Source of the DNA: Nemopilema nomurai
Taxonomy: Eukaryota > Cnidaria > Scyphozoa > Rhizostomeae > Rhizostomatidae
DNA length: 64,000 bases
Direction of reading: 5' to 3'
NCBI GenBank assembly: GCA_003864495.1
Contig: ML133443.1
Span: 1,115,486-1,179,485 of the forward strand
Shown: positions 51,801 through 62,919 of the stretch, piece by piece
Layout: each line of letters starts with the position of its first letter
Numbering within the stretch: position 1 is the stretch's first letter
Made by a program: the position numbers and the translations under genes
The notes under the pieces: generated by a model
What the model was told of the DNA's origin: nothing
Database searches by the model: none
What the model saw: the letters and a program-made list of their open reading frames with translations, nothing else

Positions 51801-54800
51801 GATTGTTATTAAAGTTTTGTAAAGTTGTGTGTTTGGTGATAAAACCATTCAATGATTAGGTAGTTGTCATAATCAGCTTCTGTCTTAAAGCAGACATGTG
51901 ACTAAAACATGATTATCCAGCTTTGTGACTGGTCTTATCATAGATGCCTTATGTAATTTAAGCGATGCTGTGGATATAGCTTGAGTGTTTAAGCAGCATA
52001 TTTTCATTTTGGTTTTAAGTTAAGAATTCTGGTTTGATATAGACTATGTGTTATATAAATAAATATATATTCAAATAACACATATTTCCATTATGATGTT
52101 ACCATTGGGAGTGTCTGCATTCATTATGTATACTAACACAAAAGGAGAAGTTGTATTTTTAAATAGGCAAGTTTTCTAAAATTGTAAAATATAATGCAGA
52201 AAGTTTTACCAGTAATTTAATTCTTTCTAGGAATTCAGGGAAAAGAACAGAAAATCAAAACAATTCAATCACCTGTCTGTCATCAGTGAAGGTATACCAG
52301 CATTGGGATGGGTAGCTGTGGTAAGCTGTTTATCTGTTTTAATGTATCAAAACATGTCTTCAACTTTTTGTTACATACTTCATCATTTTTATTTGACAGC
52401 AGACTGATTGTTTGTAAGTTTTGTTGATGATTTTTCACAAAGTGGAGTTGAATTAACTTTCTGTTTGATCATCCTGTTTTGTAAGTTCCACTGCCTTTTC
52501 TTCACCAGAGTCCAAAGCCTGCAAATTACATAAAGGATATGGTTGAGTCTGCTCAATTCTACATCAACAGAGTTATCAAAGACCACAAAGAAAGGTAACA
52601 CAAAAAGCTCTGTGCTAGAAGTGATTCATATATCTACCCCAAAAATGCTACATTTTTGGTAAAGAACCAAACAGAATTTGTCAGTAGTTACTTAAATACA
52701 ATTTTGAAATGAAGACCAAGAGAAATATTTGGAAGAGAATCTCAAAAGAGTCTATTTAAAAGGTCTTTAATTTTAGATTGAAAACTTATATAAATATATG
52801 TGTATGTATATACAAAAATGATTTGCAAGGCTTTTAAATTGTATGGATGATGCTGAGGATGTTTATGTATCATATGCAACTGTTACAGAAAGTTATGACC
52901 AGAATTCCAAGTTTCGAGTTTAATTTTTTAGCAACCCAAAACATGTTGAATGGGCAAGATCATTTCTCAAGATTATGACAGATTTACAAGAATATGTTAA
53001 ACAATACCACAGTATTGGCGTATTCTGGAACAAAGAGGTCAGTATACAAAATATGATTTGAAAGTTTTGAAAGTATTTGTCTTTCCGCTAAGTCTGTTAT
53101 GTTGCAGGTTTGGTACAAGACTTTTGTTAAAGTCATTTTTTGGCTGAAACATTATTGAGTAAACTAGAAGCCAGCAGTTTGGAAATGCTTTTCTTAAAAC
53201 TCTTCTGTTATGAAATATTTTGTAATGTTGCTTGATATCTGATCTAGAAAGTAAATTGCTGATTCAATTATTTCTTTAAAGCTCCATTCATTTGCTTACG
53301 ATATTTTCTCTTTGGAACAGGGGACACCAGCAAAGGCAGATGCATTGCAAGGAGCCCCAGCTGGTGGTTCTGCAGCCCCACCACCTCCTGGACCAGCACC
53401 TCCACCACCACCACCCCCTGCTGTTGTTCCTCCGGCACCAGCCTCTGCAGCATCAAGTGGTGATGATGATGCAGGAAGAAATGCCCTGTTTGCTGCATTG
53501 AACCAGGGCTCAGATATTACAAAAGGTTGTTTTACCAGTCATCAAAGCAATCATTTTTTAAAATTTGCAGTCATTTTATTGCTTACTTTCACCAGCCAAG
53601 GCTCAATGGCATCAGTAAAATAAGTGGATTAATGTTTTGACTTTCCCTGGCTAAATACTTTGAGTGATGGCTTGAAAGTATGACCTGATAGCACAGTGGT
53701 AGAGCACTTCACATACAAAGTTAGTGGTCAAGAGTTTGAGCCCCATTGGTTGGGTTACCTTTCTGCATTCTCTATGAATTGATGTAAGAAATCCTGTTGC
53801 CTATGACCAAAATATATTGGTACCATAGGCTTTGGTAAGGTTTTCACCTAACTGATTATGGCACGAAAGCCTATGTTACAATTTTGAGAAGCTATTTCAC
53901 ATAGATTTTAAAAAGCTATTGTCAATTATTATTATTGAATTGGTATTAAATATGTTCTCAATCTCTTCTCTGACATAACTTAAGTTATATTTTCATTAAT
54001 TGATTGGACTTACATTGCTCACCCTACCTCAATATGAGGATAAGATAGTGGGAAGTAGCATAATTGTGATAAAACATCAAACATTTTATCAAGAAGTTAG
54101 CTCTGTTTATCAAGCAGAGAATAAGTTTTACCAAAGAATAAAAACATAATTTGTTTTTTAACTGTTTTAGACTTCACATTTTACTTAAGAGATCTTATCC
54201 AATCTTACAATTTGATGAGATGACTATTTCCCAAACTGGTTATTTTCATTGAGAATTTAATGATTGTACTCTTGATGATGGGTATAATGTTATACTCTTT
54301 GGTAAAGGCTTTTAAAACTTCATTTTAGGTTTGAAGAAAGTGACAAAGGATATGCAGACACACAAGAACCCTACATTGCGTGGAGGCAGCACAGTACCAG
54401 GAAAATCAAGTGCCACCATCACCGCTCCCAAGCCATACAAACCCAATGTCCCAGTCAAGAAGCCACCAGTGATGGAGCTCAGAGACAAGAAGTGGATTGT
54501 GGAATATCAGGAGGGGAGAAAAGATTTGGTTATTTCAGATGTGAACAGGAATCAAACAGTCTATGTCTTTAAGTGCAACAATAGCGTTTTGCAAATCAAG
54601 GGAAAGATCAACTCTGTGACCTTTGATAGCTGCACAAAGTCAGCTGTTGTCATTGATGATCTGGTCTCAACTTGCGAGTTTGTCAACTGCAAAAGTGTTC
54701 AGGCTCAGGTATGAAATTTTCAAACTTTATACATTTACTCATTAATTTTTTACATTATATTACATTATCAGTACATGTCAGTGTATATAAAATGTTAACA

Positions 54801-55532
54801 GTTTATCAAAATATAATTCCTCAGAGCATTATTTGTACTTGTGCCTTCTGTCTGCCTGAAGCACATTGCTGCTTGACAGTCCAATTATCAATTTCAGATC
54901 AATGGAAAGGTGCCAACTGTATCGATTGATAAGACTGATGGATGCCAGGTTTACCTGAACAAAGAAACCCTTGATGTTGACATTGTGACAGCAAAGTCAT
55001 CAGAAATGAACATTCTCATACCTAACAGCGAAGGAGAATTCGTAAGTTCTAGACTGCTTTATGCTTGAGTATAATTTTATGCTTGTGTATGGATTATAGT
55101 GCCGCCAGGCCTTTGTGGGAAGGTGGACAATTAAGTTTGCAACTGGCTAACTCAACTCAGTTTATTATCTCCATTATATATTTAGCAATTAACATATATT
55201 CCACCTTGTGGGTGCATTGTAACCAAAATACACCATCTTTCGTATCTAAAATCCCCCTTCCCTCTCCAACATTTTTTGCATTAATTTTTAGAAGGGACCT
55301 TGTATTCAACATTTTGGAAAGCAAACTTGACTATTTTTGTTCAAAACATTTTTCAAAGAATCTGAGTAAGATTTCTTGTGAAGGATTGAAGAAAGAGAAC
55401 ATAAAATTATAATCAACTATATCTGATCTTTATTTTTCGTACATTTAGGTTGAGTATGCACTTCCAGAGCAATTCAAAACAAAGTGGAATGGAAAAACCC
55501 TGAAAACTGGTGTGCTTGACATTGCTGGATAG
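48861..55532 (+). CDS. CAP1: Adenylyl cyclase-associated protein (CAP), 12 exons, 482 aa
   Basis: CAP drives actin turnover in the cytoplasm: it helps cofilin take filaments apart and recharges ADP-actin. Exons: 48861-48975, 50505-50542, 50736-50804, 51244-51321, 51676-51729, 52231-52320, 52509-52594, 52932-53037, 53321-53525, 54329-54708, 54898-55041, 55449-55532. They total 1449 bases and all phases match. Order of parts: an N-terminal oligomerisation helix (1-30, [18 protein letters not shown]), a helical folded domain (about 45-212, with FREKNR.SK.FNHLS and [11 protein letters not shown]), a proline-rich stretch (232-250), a WH2-like actin-binding segment (about 263-295, with ALFAALNQG then [14 protein letters not shown]), and the C-terminal beta-sheet CARP domain (about 325-482, with [34 protein letters not shown] and the [10 protein letters not shown] end). 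Human CAP1 has 475 residues. Animals outside vertebrates usually have one CAP, so the symbol marks the family and not CAP1 versus CAP2. ATTAAA at 55711-55716 and AATAAA at 55826-55831 are possible poly(A) signals. Confidence 0.97.
53681..53890 (+). repeat. tRNA-derived SINE-like repeat in CAP intron 9
   Basis: Bases 53681-53752 resemble a decayed tRNA head. The sequence tagcacagtggtagagca matches a Pol III A box with its D-arm context, and agtttgagccc, about 34 bases on, matches a B box, followed by an acceptor-stem-like end. About 140 bases of unrelated body follow, and a ttattattattg stretch near 53925 may be the tail. There is no usable cloverleaf (D and T stems are mismatched), so it is not a working tRNA gene. 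The 3' limit is a guess. Confidence 0.6.
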
Positions 55533-56096
55533 GCTGTTCATGCAGAACAATAACATTGTAGTTCTAAAAAGTAAAATGTTGTCAACAATATCTGGGACAA
55601 ATGTTAAATCACTAATGCCAAGATCATAATCTTCTAATTAGCTTCATAGCTTCTTTTCTAATGAAATTCAATTTGTTTATACTGTTGTTATTCATTTACC
55701 AGACTTGCCTATTAAAGACTCTTTGAATACTTGGACGTCTTTTGAACTGGTCAACATCTCAATTTCTCAAGTTTCCCAAATTTTCTTTAAAAATCGCTGG
55801 TTTTGAGTCTGTAAATAAGTGTGAAAATAAATGTTCATATCAGAAAATGATGGAGATATCATTAGATGAAAATCAAATTCATCATAGTGCTGTTAAGCTA
55901 GTGGGAAAAGTTGCCCTTCCGCATGATTAAGAATCTTACATACTCCTTCACTATGAAGCAAAAGAATGGTTTCAAGGGGTGGCAAGCAGGGATAAGATAT
56001 TTGGGTATAATGACCAGACTGTTCTATGATTCGGGCAGTAAAAGAGTCAGTTGTTTTCTTTCCATCAGGACTTTCATCTTAGCCTTAGAGTTTCTA

Positions 56097-57529
56097 CACT
56101 ACCGTTCAAAAAGTCTTGGGACGATTCGAAGTTTCGAATTTTCTGGCGAATGAAAACAATTTAAGGCGATCAAAAAAATGTATCTTTTGAAACACTCCTA
56201 TTATCCTTTAAAATGGTCTAAAAACGCAGTAAAAGCATCAACAAGTTGCAAAATTTCAGCACTATTTATTGATTAAAATTAATTATAAGAATTTGGAACC
56301 TCTGCGCTTTGACCTTCTAGCAAATAAATCGAGATGTATCCTTTTTTTGATCTCTCAATAAAGACCTTTCTGGTCTTAGCGTCTGGAACTTCTTCGGTCT
56401 ACCAACCCTTGGCAAATCTTTCACGGTTCTAAATATAAAGAACCTTTTGCATACAGCGAAAGATGCATTCTTTGAGCAGCCCACAATTGATGTAGTTTCT
56501 TGGTAGCTTTTAGCATTATTTTTATAAAAGATAATTTCCAGAGGCTTCTCATAAGATATTTCACGACGTTTGATAACCTCCATGTTCGAGTTTCTGTCCT
56601 AGAAAAATTTTACGGTTTATCTTTTTCAAATAATTTAGCAAAACTGAAATACTTCGACACATGAACAATGTCTTATGAAAGGTTCATGGAAATAGCCGCA
56701 GTGGCGATTCTGCGGGGGGCCACGGCCTCCCATAAATTTTCTTTGCCCCTTGTCTTGCCCCCCCCCAGTTTTTTCAAAAGTTTCTATTAAAAACTCAATG
56801 TTTTCTGCCGAAGCTGTTCAATCGTTTCTGCACTTTGTTCGGGTTGCTCTCTCTATTTTCCTCAATGCTATCTTTATTGCATTTATTTACAAACTAGGGG
56901 CCCCGATAAGCGTTTTGGTTTGTAACCGAGGTGGACATTTATGAAATTTTGGCTCCTTTCTAATAAGTTTCCAAGTAAAACCAAGTGTTGCCAAGAGTTC
57001 TGTAGTTACCAAGAAAAATCCATTCTTGACAATCATTTAGTGATCCACCTTCTTGCGCTGGGGTGCACAGGGTCAGCCCAATACCATCCAAGTATACCTT
57101 GGCAAACTACTATTGCTTATCAAATTGTAGGACTTGAAATTCTGTGTAACAGAATGATTTGCTTGATCTCATGGAGGTTGGATATAGGACATAACTACTA
57201 TGGACAAATTTTACAAATCAAGTCTAGTTCTTCTGTTGAAAACCATGATCGTAATGCATTATTGTTAAACAGATAAAACTCAGTGGAGTAACAGAACAAA
57301 GTTACTTTTAGTCAAATAACAAACGGTCGCGAACCTTTAGGGGCCCCCAGCAACAATTTTTCTTTGTTATTTTTTCTAGGGGACACAGCTGCTCCTTACA
57401 CCACTAATAAAACTATTTGGCATAATGAAAAACAGCCTTGATAGAGCTGTACCAAGGACGTACTTACTACTAGTTTCATAAGCGTCCTTCGAAACTTCGA
57501 AACATCCCAAGACTTTTTGAACGGTAGTG
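56097..57529. mobile_element. Defective Tc1/mariner-type DNA transposon, 1433 bp
   Basis: The ends are inverted repeats of about 42 bases (56097-56138 and 57488-57529) with about two differences. Both begin cactaccgttcaaaaagtc, which is typical of Tc1-like elements. TA flanks each side (56095-56096 and 57530-57531). A minus-strand frame at 56583-56317 encodes the DNA-binding start of a Tc1 transposase, but the catalytic DDE part is missing. Only about 180 bases lie between that frame and the left inverted repeat. The right half (56584-57487) has poly-C and poly-G blocks and no transposase-like frame, perhaps from a later insertion. The element sits between CAP and PELP1 and ends 113 bases before the PELP1 start codon. 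Confidence 0.88.
56317..56583 (-). pseudogene. Tc1-like transposase N-terminal fragment
   Basis: An 88-codon frame starting at ATG 56583. It shows the helix-turn-helix pattern of Tc1 transposases: a KSYQETTSIVGCSKNASF segment in the position of the usual recognition helices, then PRVGRPKK, the GRPR-type minor-groove hook, then LRPERSLLRDQKKD at the start of the second DNA-binding subdomain. It stops at 56317 and nothing like the DDE catalytic domain follows in any frame before the element end. It is a fragment, not an active enzyme. Confidence 0.75.
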
Positions 57530-57642
57530 TATTTGTTTTCCGTTTGGAATAAGATCTTGGTGATTAAGCTGCATTTTTATCGCTGCGGAGCATCAATCCG
57601 TCGCCGAGGAGGAGACACACATTCACATGGCCTGATATTAAA

Positions 57643-60383
57643 ATGGCGACCAGGTCCAAGTTCTGGGTCGTCTTCGAGAATCTATGTTTAAGTGATGTTA
57701 ACACGAAGCCTCACCAAGTACTGCATATGGTTGATGTGTTGAGAGAAGAAAGACCACTAAAGGTATAATTGTTAAATCGATACTGCTATTATAATTTAAA
57801 ATGAGTATGAAATTTAACGGTTGCTTTGCCATTTTCGGTTTTTTTGCAAACTGCGTAACGAATAAGCCATAGGGTTGACAACAAAAATTATTGCGGCCAA
57901 GAGCTCAAATAAACCTCTCTTAACCTTTGCTTCTGATATTTTTCTAAGTTCTGCTCACTTCTATGACTGCTAATAATATTAGAATTCGCCTTGTTGACTA
58001 GCTTTGATTAAAATATATTCCTTTGGTGTAGGATAAAGACATTGCGAAAGAATTTGCACAAAGATTTAAGAAGTGGTTTGCTTCTACTGAGGAGAGATGG
58101 GTTGCATTATGTTTTATGCCAACTTGTCTCAAGTACTTCAATGCTGAACTGTTGCAGCAAAATGCAGTTTTCTGGATGAAATCTCTTGTGCATACTTTCA
58201 ACTCAGAAGCAGAAGGACGCGCTGTGGAACTGGTACTAAGCTGTGTTCAAAAGCTGCTATCCTTCTCAGTCAAATTTGATGAAATATCTAGAGATTTTGC
58301 ACTAAATCTTATTCATCCATTTCTAACCACTTTGATATCATACAGCAATTCAGAAACCAGATTCTTAGAGAAACGACTAATGGTCTACAAGCAGTGTGTA
58401 CTTTGTTATCCTGGTCCAACAGGGAGATTCAGAAACCAGATTGAAAACCACTGCTTGTCTCTTATGAGCCATTATGATGATTCCCTGAGACTCAAAGCTG
58501 GTCAATGCTTGGCTGTTTTACCAAGATGTGGGACATCAGGAGAAAAGGGCTCCAAGTTTGCAGAATTCTGGAGCAAGCAATTTTGCTCAACTTTAAACAC
58601 AATCAAAGAGCTTGTTGAAGGTACCCTATTTTCAAATATTGAAAAAGCTGAAAACAAAGATTCTAGCAAAATGACCTTGAGAATTCCAAAGATCTTGTTT
58701 GCACAGCCACAGAATTCAATTACATTTTGCAGACAAGTGACAAGTTTATTATTTGTACTTGAAGAGATGATTAGGTACCAATTTCCAAGCATGGTTAATG
58801 TAAACCTACAATATGTTGTTTCAATATGCTCCAAAATTTTGAGCAAGCAAGCAGACTTTGAAGACAGCTCCATAGAAAGTGTCTGTGTAAATGCCATTAT
58901 ACCGCATTTATGGAGCTCATGTTTGTCACTCATGAACACTGTTGTTATGCAAATGGGATCTCTTGCTTTGCCTCATAAAAGTGATGTGACTGATATGGTG
59001 ATGCAAGCATTATCATTTGCTCAAAGAAACGGAAATGCTTGCTCCAATGAGTATCCCAGCATGAAAAGGGAGGCATACAAGCTGTTCGCAAATTGGATTA
59101 CATTAATTGGGGAGGTGACTGCAGAAGAAACTTCTAGAATTATTGAGTTGATCCTTCATGATGTCCAGCAAATGAAAGAGATAGAGAGTTCTGTTGCCAA
59201 GCAGACTGGTGGTAAGCAGAAGAAACAGAAACATGGAAAGAGACTGCAGGAGGATTTTGTTGAAAGTGCAATGGTAGGAAAGAAGAAAGATAGGCCCAAT
59301 AATATTGAAATAGCAATGCCGGCTTTGGAGTTGCTACAAACACTGATTGAGAGCTTAGGATCTAGAATGACACTTGAAAGTGTTCTTAAAATTGAGAGTT
59401 TAGTAGTAGCAGTGTGCATTGATATATCAGAGGCATCATGCCAAGCCTCTGGATCCTTTTTTGCTCCTTATGGTAGTGCTGAGTGCAGAAAGCAAATCTT
59501 GAAATGTGCTTTTTCATTGCTGAGTCTTTACCATTACCAGTTGCCAACACCTGTTTCCACATTTGTCAGTATTTTCCAGCATGGTTTGAATGATCCATCA
59601 TTTTCTGTCTCTTCAGATTGTAAGCACTACCTTTACCTTTCGGACAGAATCCTTCACCCCTCAGTACCTGCCTTGAGAGTTTTTGTAGAAAATAATGAAC
59701 AAAAGGTACACATGCCAAAGCAAAAGGACTTTTTAGGCCAAAGTTGCTCTTTTGATATGTTTGACAATCAAAAACTTTTTCTAACAAACCACAGAAGTCA
59801 AGATATTGATAGACCACAATACACAGGCTTAAGTCTAAGCCAAGAATTCAATCACTCACAGGAAATGGACAATATTCAGCAAGGAACTTTAGAAAAATCA
59901 TTCTCTCTTGATAGTAGAAGTGTGCATGTTTTGGAGAATGACAAGAAATTGAGAAAGGGCAGTGAATTGAAAAGTGACATTGAAGCCAAAACTGAAGGAA
60001 CTGATTGTATGGAAACTGACAATGAAATTCCTTCACCTTGTTCTCCAAAAGAAATTTGTAGTGAAGAAGCTTCCATTGGCAGTGACAACATCAGCAGTGA
60101 AGTCAAAGAAATTTTTGATGATCGTCATCCTAATGATGATTGGATTGAGCCTAAACGTCCAAGACTTGATGAAAGATTAGAGGATGACAAAGAGGAAAAA
60201 TCTCCGAAAGAGAAACAAACTGAAAGTAACAAAGAAACTAAAGAAACTTACTTAGGAAGTATGAACAGAGAAGAAGACTTCAAAAGTGTAATGCAAGTCA
60301 ATGAGGAAGCAGCAACCATAGGTGATGATGAGACAAGCCTTCTATTGAAATCTTTTGTTAACTCATTGCCTGACAGTGACTGA
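57643..60383 (+). CDS. PELP1: PELP1 / Rix1 homologue (60S assembly), 2 exons, 823 aa
   Basis: PELP1 (yeast Rix1) is the scaffold of the nucleolar PELP1-WDR18-TEX10-SENP3 (Rix1-Ipi1-Ipi3) complex that works with the AAA ATPase MDN1/Rea1 on pre-60S particles. Exons are 57643-57762 (40 codons, donor gtataa) and 58032-60383 (783 codons plus stop), joined in phase 0. The N-terminal 550 residues are alpha-helical repeats of the RIX1 type (LVHTFNSEAEGRAVELVLSC, then QCVLCYPGPTGRFRNQIENH and the LRLKAGQCLAVLPRCG segment, close to vertebrate PELP1). A basic insert (KQKKQKHGKR) lies near 440. The last 230 residues are acidic and disordered, with a PKRPRLDE nuclear-localisation signal. I find no LXXLL motif, although vertebrate PELP1 has many for nuclear receptors. 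The start ATG opens MATRSKFW, shortly after the transposon end. The family call rests on the RIX1-like region, as the C-terminal half is not conserved. Confidence 0.85.
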
Positions 60384-60661
60384 CACAGTATGTTTGATAT
60401 TATACTGTACATCATGCAATATTGTAATATATATTCAATAATGATGAGCATTCCTATAGTTAAGTGGCATTTTTACATCTAAAAACACCCTATTTATGGG
60501 ATTTGGTAATCTTAGTGGATTTGAAAATTAGAACTGATTATACTAGAACTTTTCTTGACAACATAATTTAAAATCAAATTTTTGTCCTTAAGAATACGTG
60601 ACCCATGGAAAAAAAGCTCAACAATTAGTTTTGAAATAATTAACTAACCTTGTTTGGTCCT
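60384..60661. promoter_or_regulatory. Shared 3' region of convergent PELP1 and VCPKMT
   Basis: Only 278 bases separate the two stop codons, so both 3' UTRs probably overlap or abut. AT-rich words such as aatatatattcaataatg near 60424 could act as poly(A) signals; none is a clean AATAAA on the plus strand. Confidence 0.45.
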
Positions 60662-62919
60662 TTATGAGCACTTCAGTTTCATCTTATGAATATGGATGTC
60701 TTCACTGCAATACACTGGGTCCTGTTCTTCCAAGGGAACCTTTTCAATCTCAAAATGCTCCTTGACCAGCTACCAAAAGATACAATTACCAATGAACCAA
60801 TGAAAGTAGGGAAGATCCCTTCTGTTTATTTATACAGACGTGTTTTGTTTTCTTGGGGCTTACAATGAAATATATATTGATAAGAAGGACATACCAAATA
60901 TAAGGTGAATCTTTTATGAAAAAATATTGAGAAAGTGACTGATGCTTAATTGCTTGGTTTGGTTAATGAACATATGTTCAGTTTTCTCGTTCTCAGAGTA
61001 TTCTATCTAGAAAACAAAGTGAAGTTGGTTACTATGTTTCTAGACTTAACAATTTGATTATAAATTACCAAGAGTTGCATTGGCAGATGATATCATTTAA
61101 TTGAAAGCCCAGGTATTTAACATTCAAATTCAGGCATTTTCTGGCAAAGGATAAGCAATGCTTTTCAATTGGCATCTCCATTTTATCCTAGTCTTTAGGA
61201 GGCCTTGTTAGGGTTGGAGCCATGTACACATTTGTGGGGAATTATGTTAGAGAACAAGGTACTTGCCTATCCCAATAAAATTCAGATGGTCCAGTAACCA
61301 TGCACTATATGAATATTGACTTACCTTGAAAAATTGTTTTTCTAACTCTGGTTTGTTTCCAGTTGTTCTTTCTTCATGTGACATTAAAATTGTGGTTTTT
61401 GTTGATGCTAAATCCACCATTGTTTGTACTAGTGGTTCTATTGACTAAAAAATAAACAGAAAAAATTAGAATAAATGCGAGTTGGTGATGCCAGCAGAGG
61501 GACAGCAATGTGATGTAATGCAGAAGACAAAGAATGCTGTACCTCCTCATAATAGATTAGATCTGCCATAAGAATAACATCAAATGTCCCTTTGAAATCT
61601 GCAATATCTTCTCCCCTAAAAATGAAGTATATATATACAATCAAACTACTAGTTTCCAAAGATGATCCTTGGTCTTGAAAACCACTTTGAAAAGAACCAA
61701 GTCTTACATTATTATTCATGCAAAATCAATTGAAAGTAAAAAAAAAATTTTTCGTTTTCCATTGCCTTTAAACAACAAAATATAACAAACGCTTCAAAAA
61801 ATTAAGACTCTAAGGCCAAGTAAAATTCCCCATTTCATCCAACAGTCAAGACATACCCAATTCATGTTGATCTACCATTCCAAAAATAGTTTCAGAAAAA
61901 GTTTCTTGAATAGCAACTAAAGGATAGAGGCAGGCTACAGTGAAGTTTATATTCAATCTAAAACTTTGTCTTAATTATTACAGTCATGGCCTGAATGCTT
62001 AATGCATTGATTAGTAAGAAATTGCAGAAAAATAGTTTTTGCATAATTTACTTATAGTTAGTTCTCTTTCGTCTGACAATCTACAGAGTATACAAACATT
62101 GGAAATGACATTGAACAAATCTAAACTTCATGCAAATTTAAAGTGAACTTGAAATTTCTTACTTCCTTAACTTTAAACTACTTTTCAATTATAAAATTAC
62201 AGTGGTTACAACAGCCTACCATTTGAGCTTGCTTGCTGCAACCCTTTTCCCCTGTAGATGTTCGCTATTGTGTGAAATGTTTTTCTCCATCAGTGGAATA
62301 AATTCTGGCAAATCTGTCAGTGTCACATTGGCCCTGGGAAACAGTTTAACTCATTCTAGCTATTTGTTAGACAAAAAAGCAATAACTTCTTGAATCAGTA
62401 TATTTCCTCTTGGTAAAGTTCTGCAGGTACTCAAAAAAGCATTAAAGAAAACTGAAGCCTGTAGCAGCAATAAATTGTATTAAAATGCTATTAGGCCTAG
62501 GTTCACTAGATTCGATAAAATTCCAAACCTTTGCATTCCAAAGCTTGAGGCAAATGCATCAAATTAGAACAAATCGGGTGAGTTTGAATAAATACACATC
62601 GTCATCTATTCATCGTTTATAGCAACAAAGTTGTCTAGGGTCAAGGTGGACAAAGAACTCGGGCCTATCTGGCTGGTATCAAAAGGGACTCATACCGGTG
62701 GGTAGCGGCGACTAGACCAACGATGCCAGTTCCAGCTCCAAGCTCAATAATTTCAGCATCTCCCCAATTAATTTTCTGTGCCGAATGCTGAAGATCGATA
62801 TATTTTGCAAGGGTTATGGCTGCATCCCAAACAACACACCCAACATCACCTTCGAGTTGTTGGTGAATTTCCAAAGAGCAGTTGCTCAACTCCAACTCTC
62901 TAACGAAGTAACTTGCCAT
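60662..62919 (-). CDS. VCPKMT: VCP lysine methyltransferase (METTL21D), 5 exons, 212 aa
   Basis: VCPKMT trimethylates one lysine of the AAA ATPase VCP/p97, using S-adenosylmethionine, in the cytoplasm. Exons on the minus strand are 62919-62696, 62333-62220, 61615-61543, 61444-61325 and 60769-60662. They give 639 bases, 212 codons plus stop, with matching phases. Seen: an N-terminal segment with GDVGCVVWDAAITLAKYI, very close to the vertebrate VGCVVWDAAIVLSKYL; the SAM-binding motif I, ELGAGTGIVGL (about 60-70); the acidic loop VTLTDLPEFIPLM; the family motif FDVILMADLIYYEE, holding the DxxY signature of METTL21 enzymes; RTTGNKPELEKQFFK; and the C-terminal SEDIHIHKM strand. Human VCPKMT has 229 residues. 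The VWDAA and IYYEE contexts favour VCPKMT over METTL21A-C or EEF1AKMT3. Confidence 0.93.

Noticed and set aside
53268..53501. Histidine-rich frames on both strands
   Set aside because: Shadows of the CAP proline-rich exon.
53681..53752. Functional tRNA gene
   Set aside because: Pol III boxes are recognisable but stems do not pair well enough and the acceptor arm is not intact; better read as a SINE head.
56699..57413. Nested hAT-like element inside the Tc1 remnant
   Set aside because: The left CAGTGGCG word and right caccact word only weakly match as inverted ends, and no 8-bp target duplication is seen.
58502..60106. Several minus-strand frames
   Set aside because: Shadows of the large PELP1 exon.
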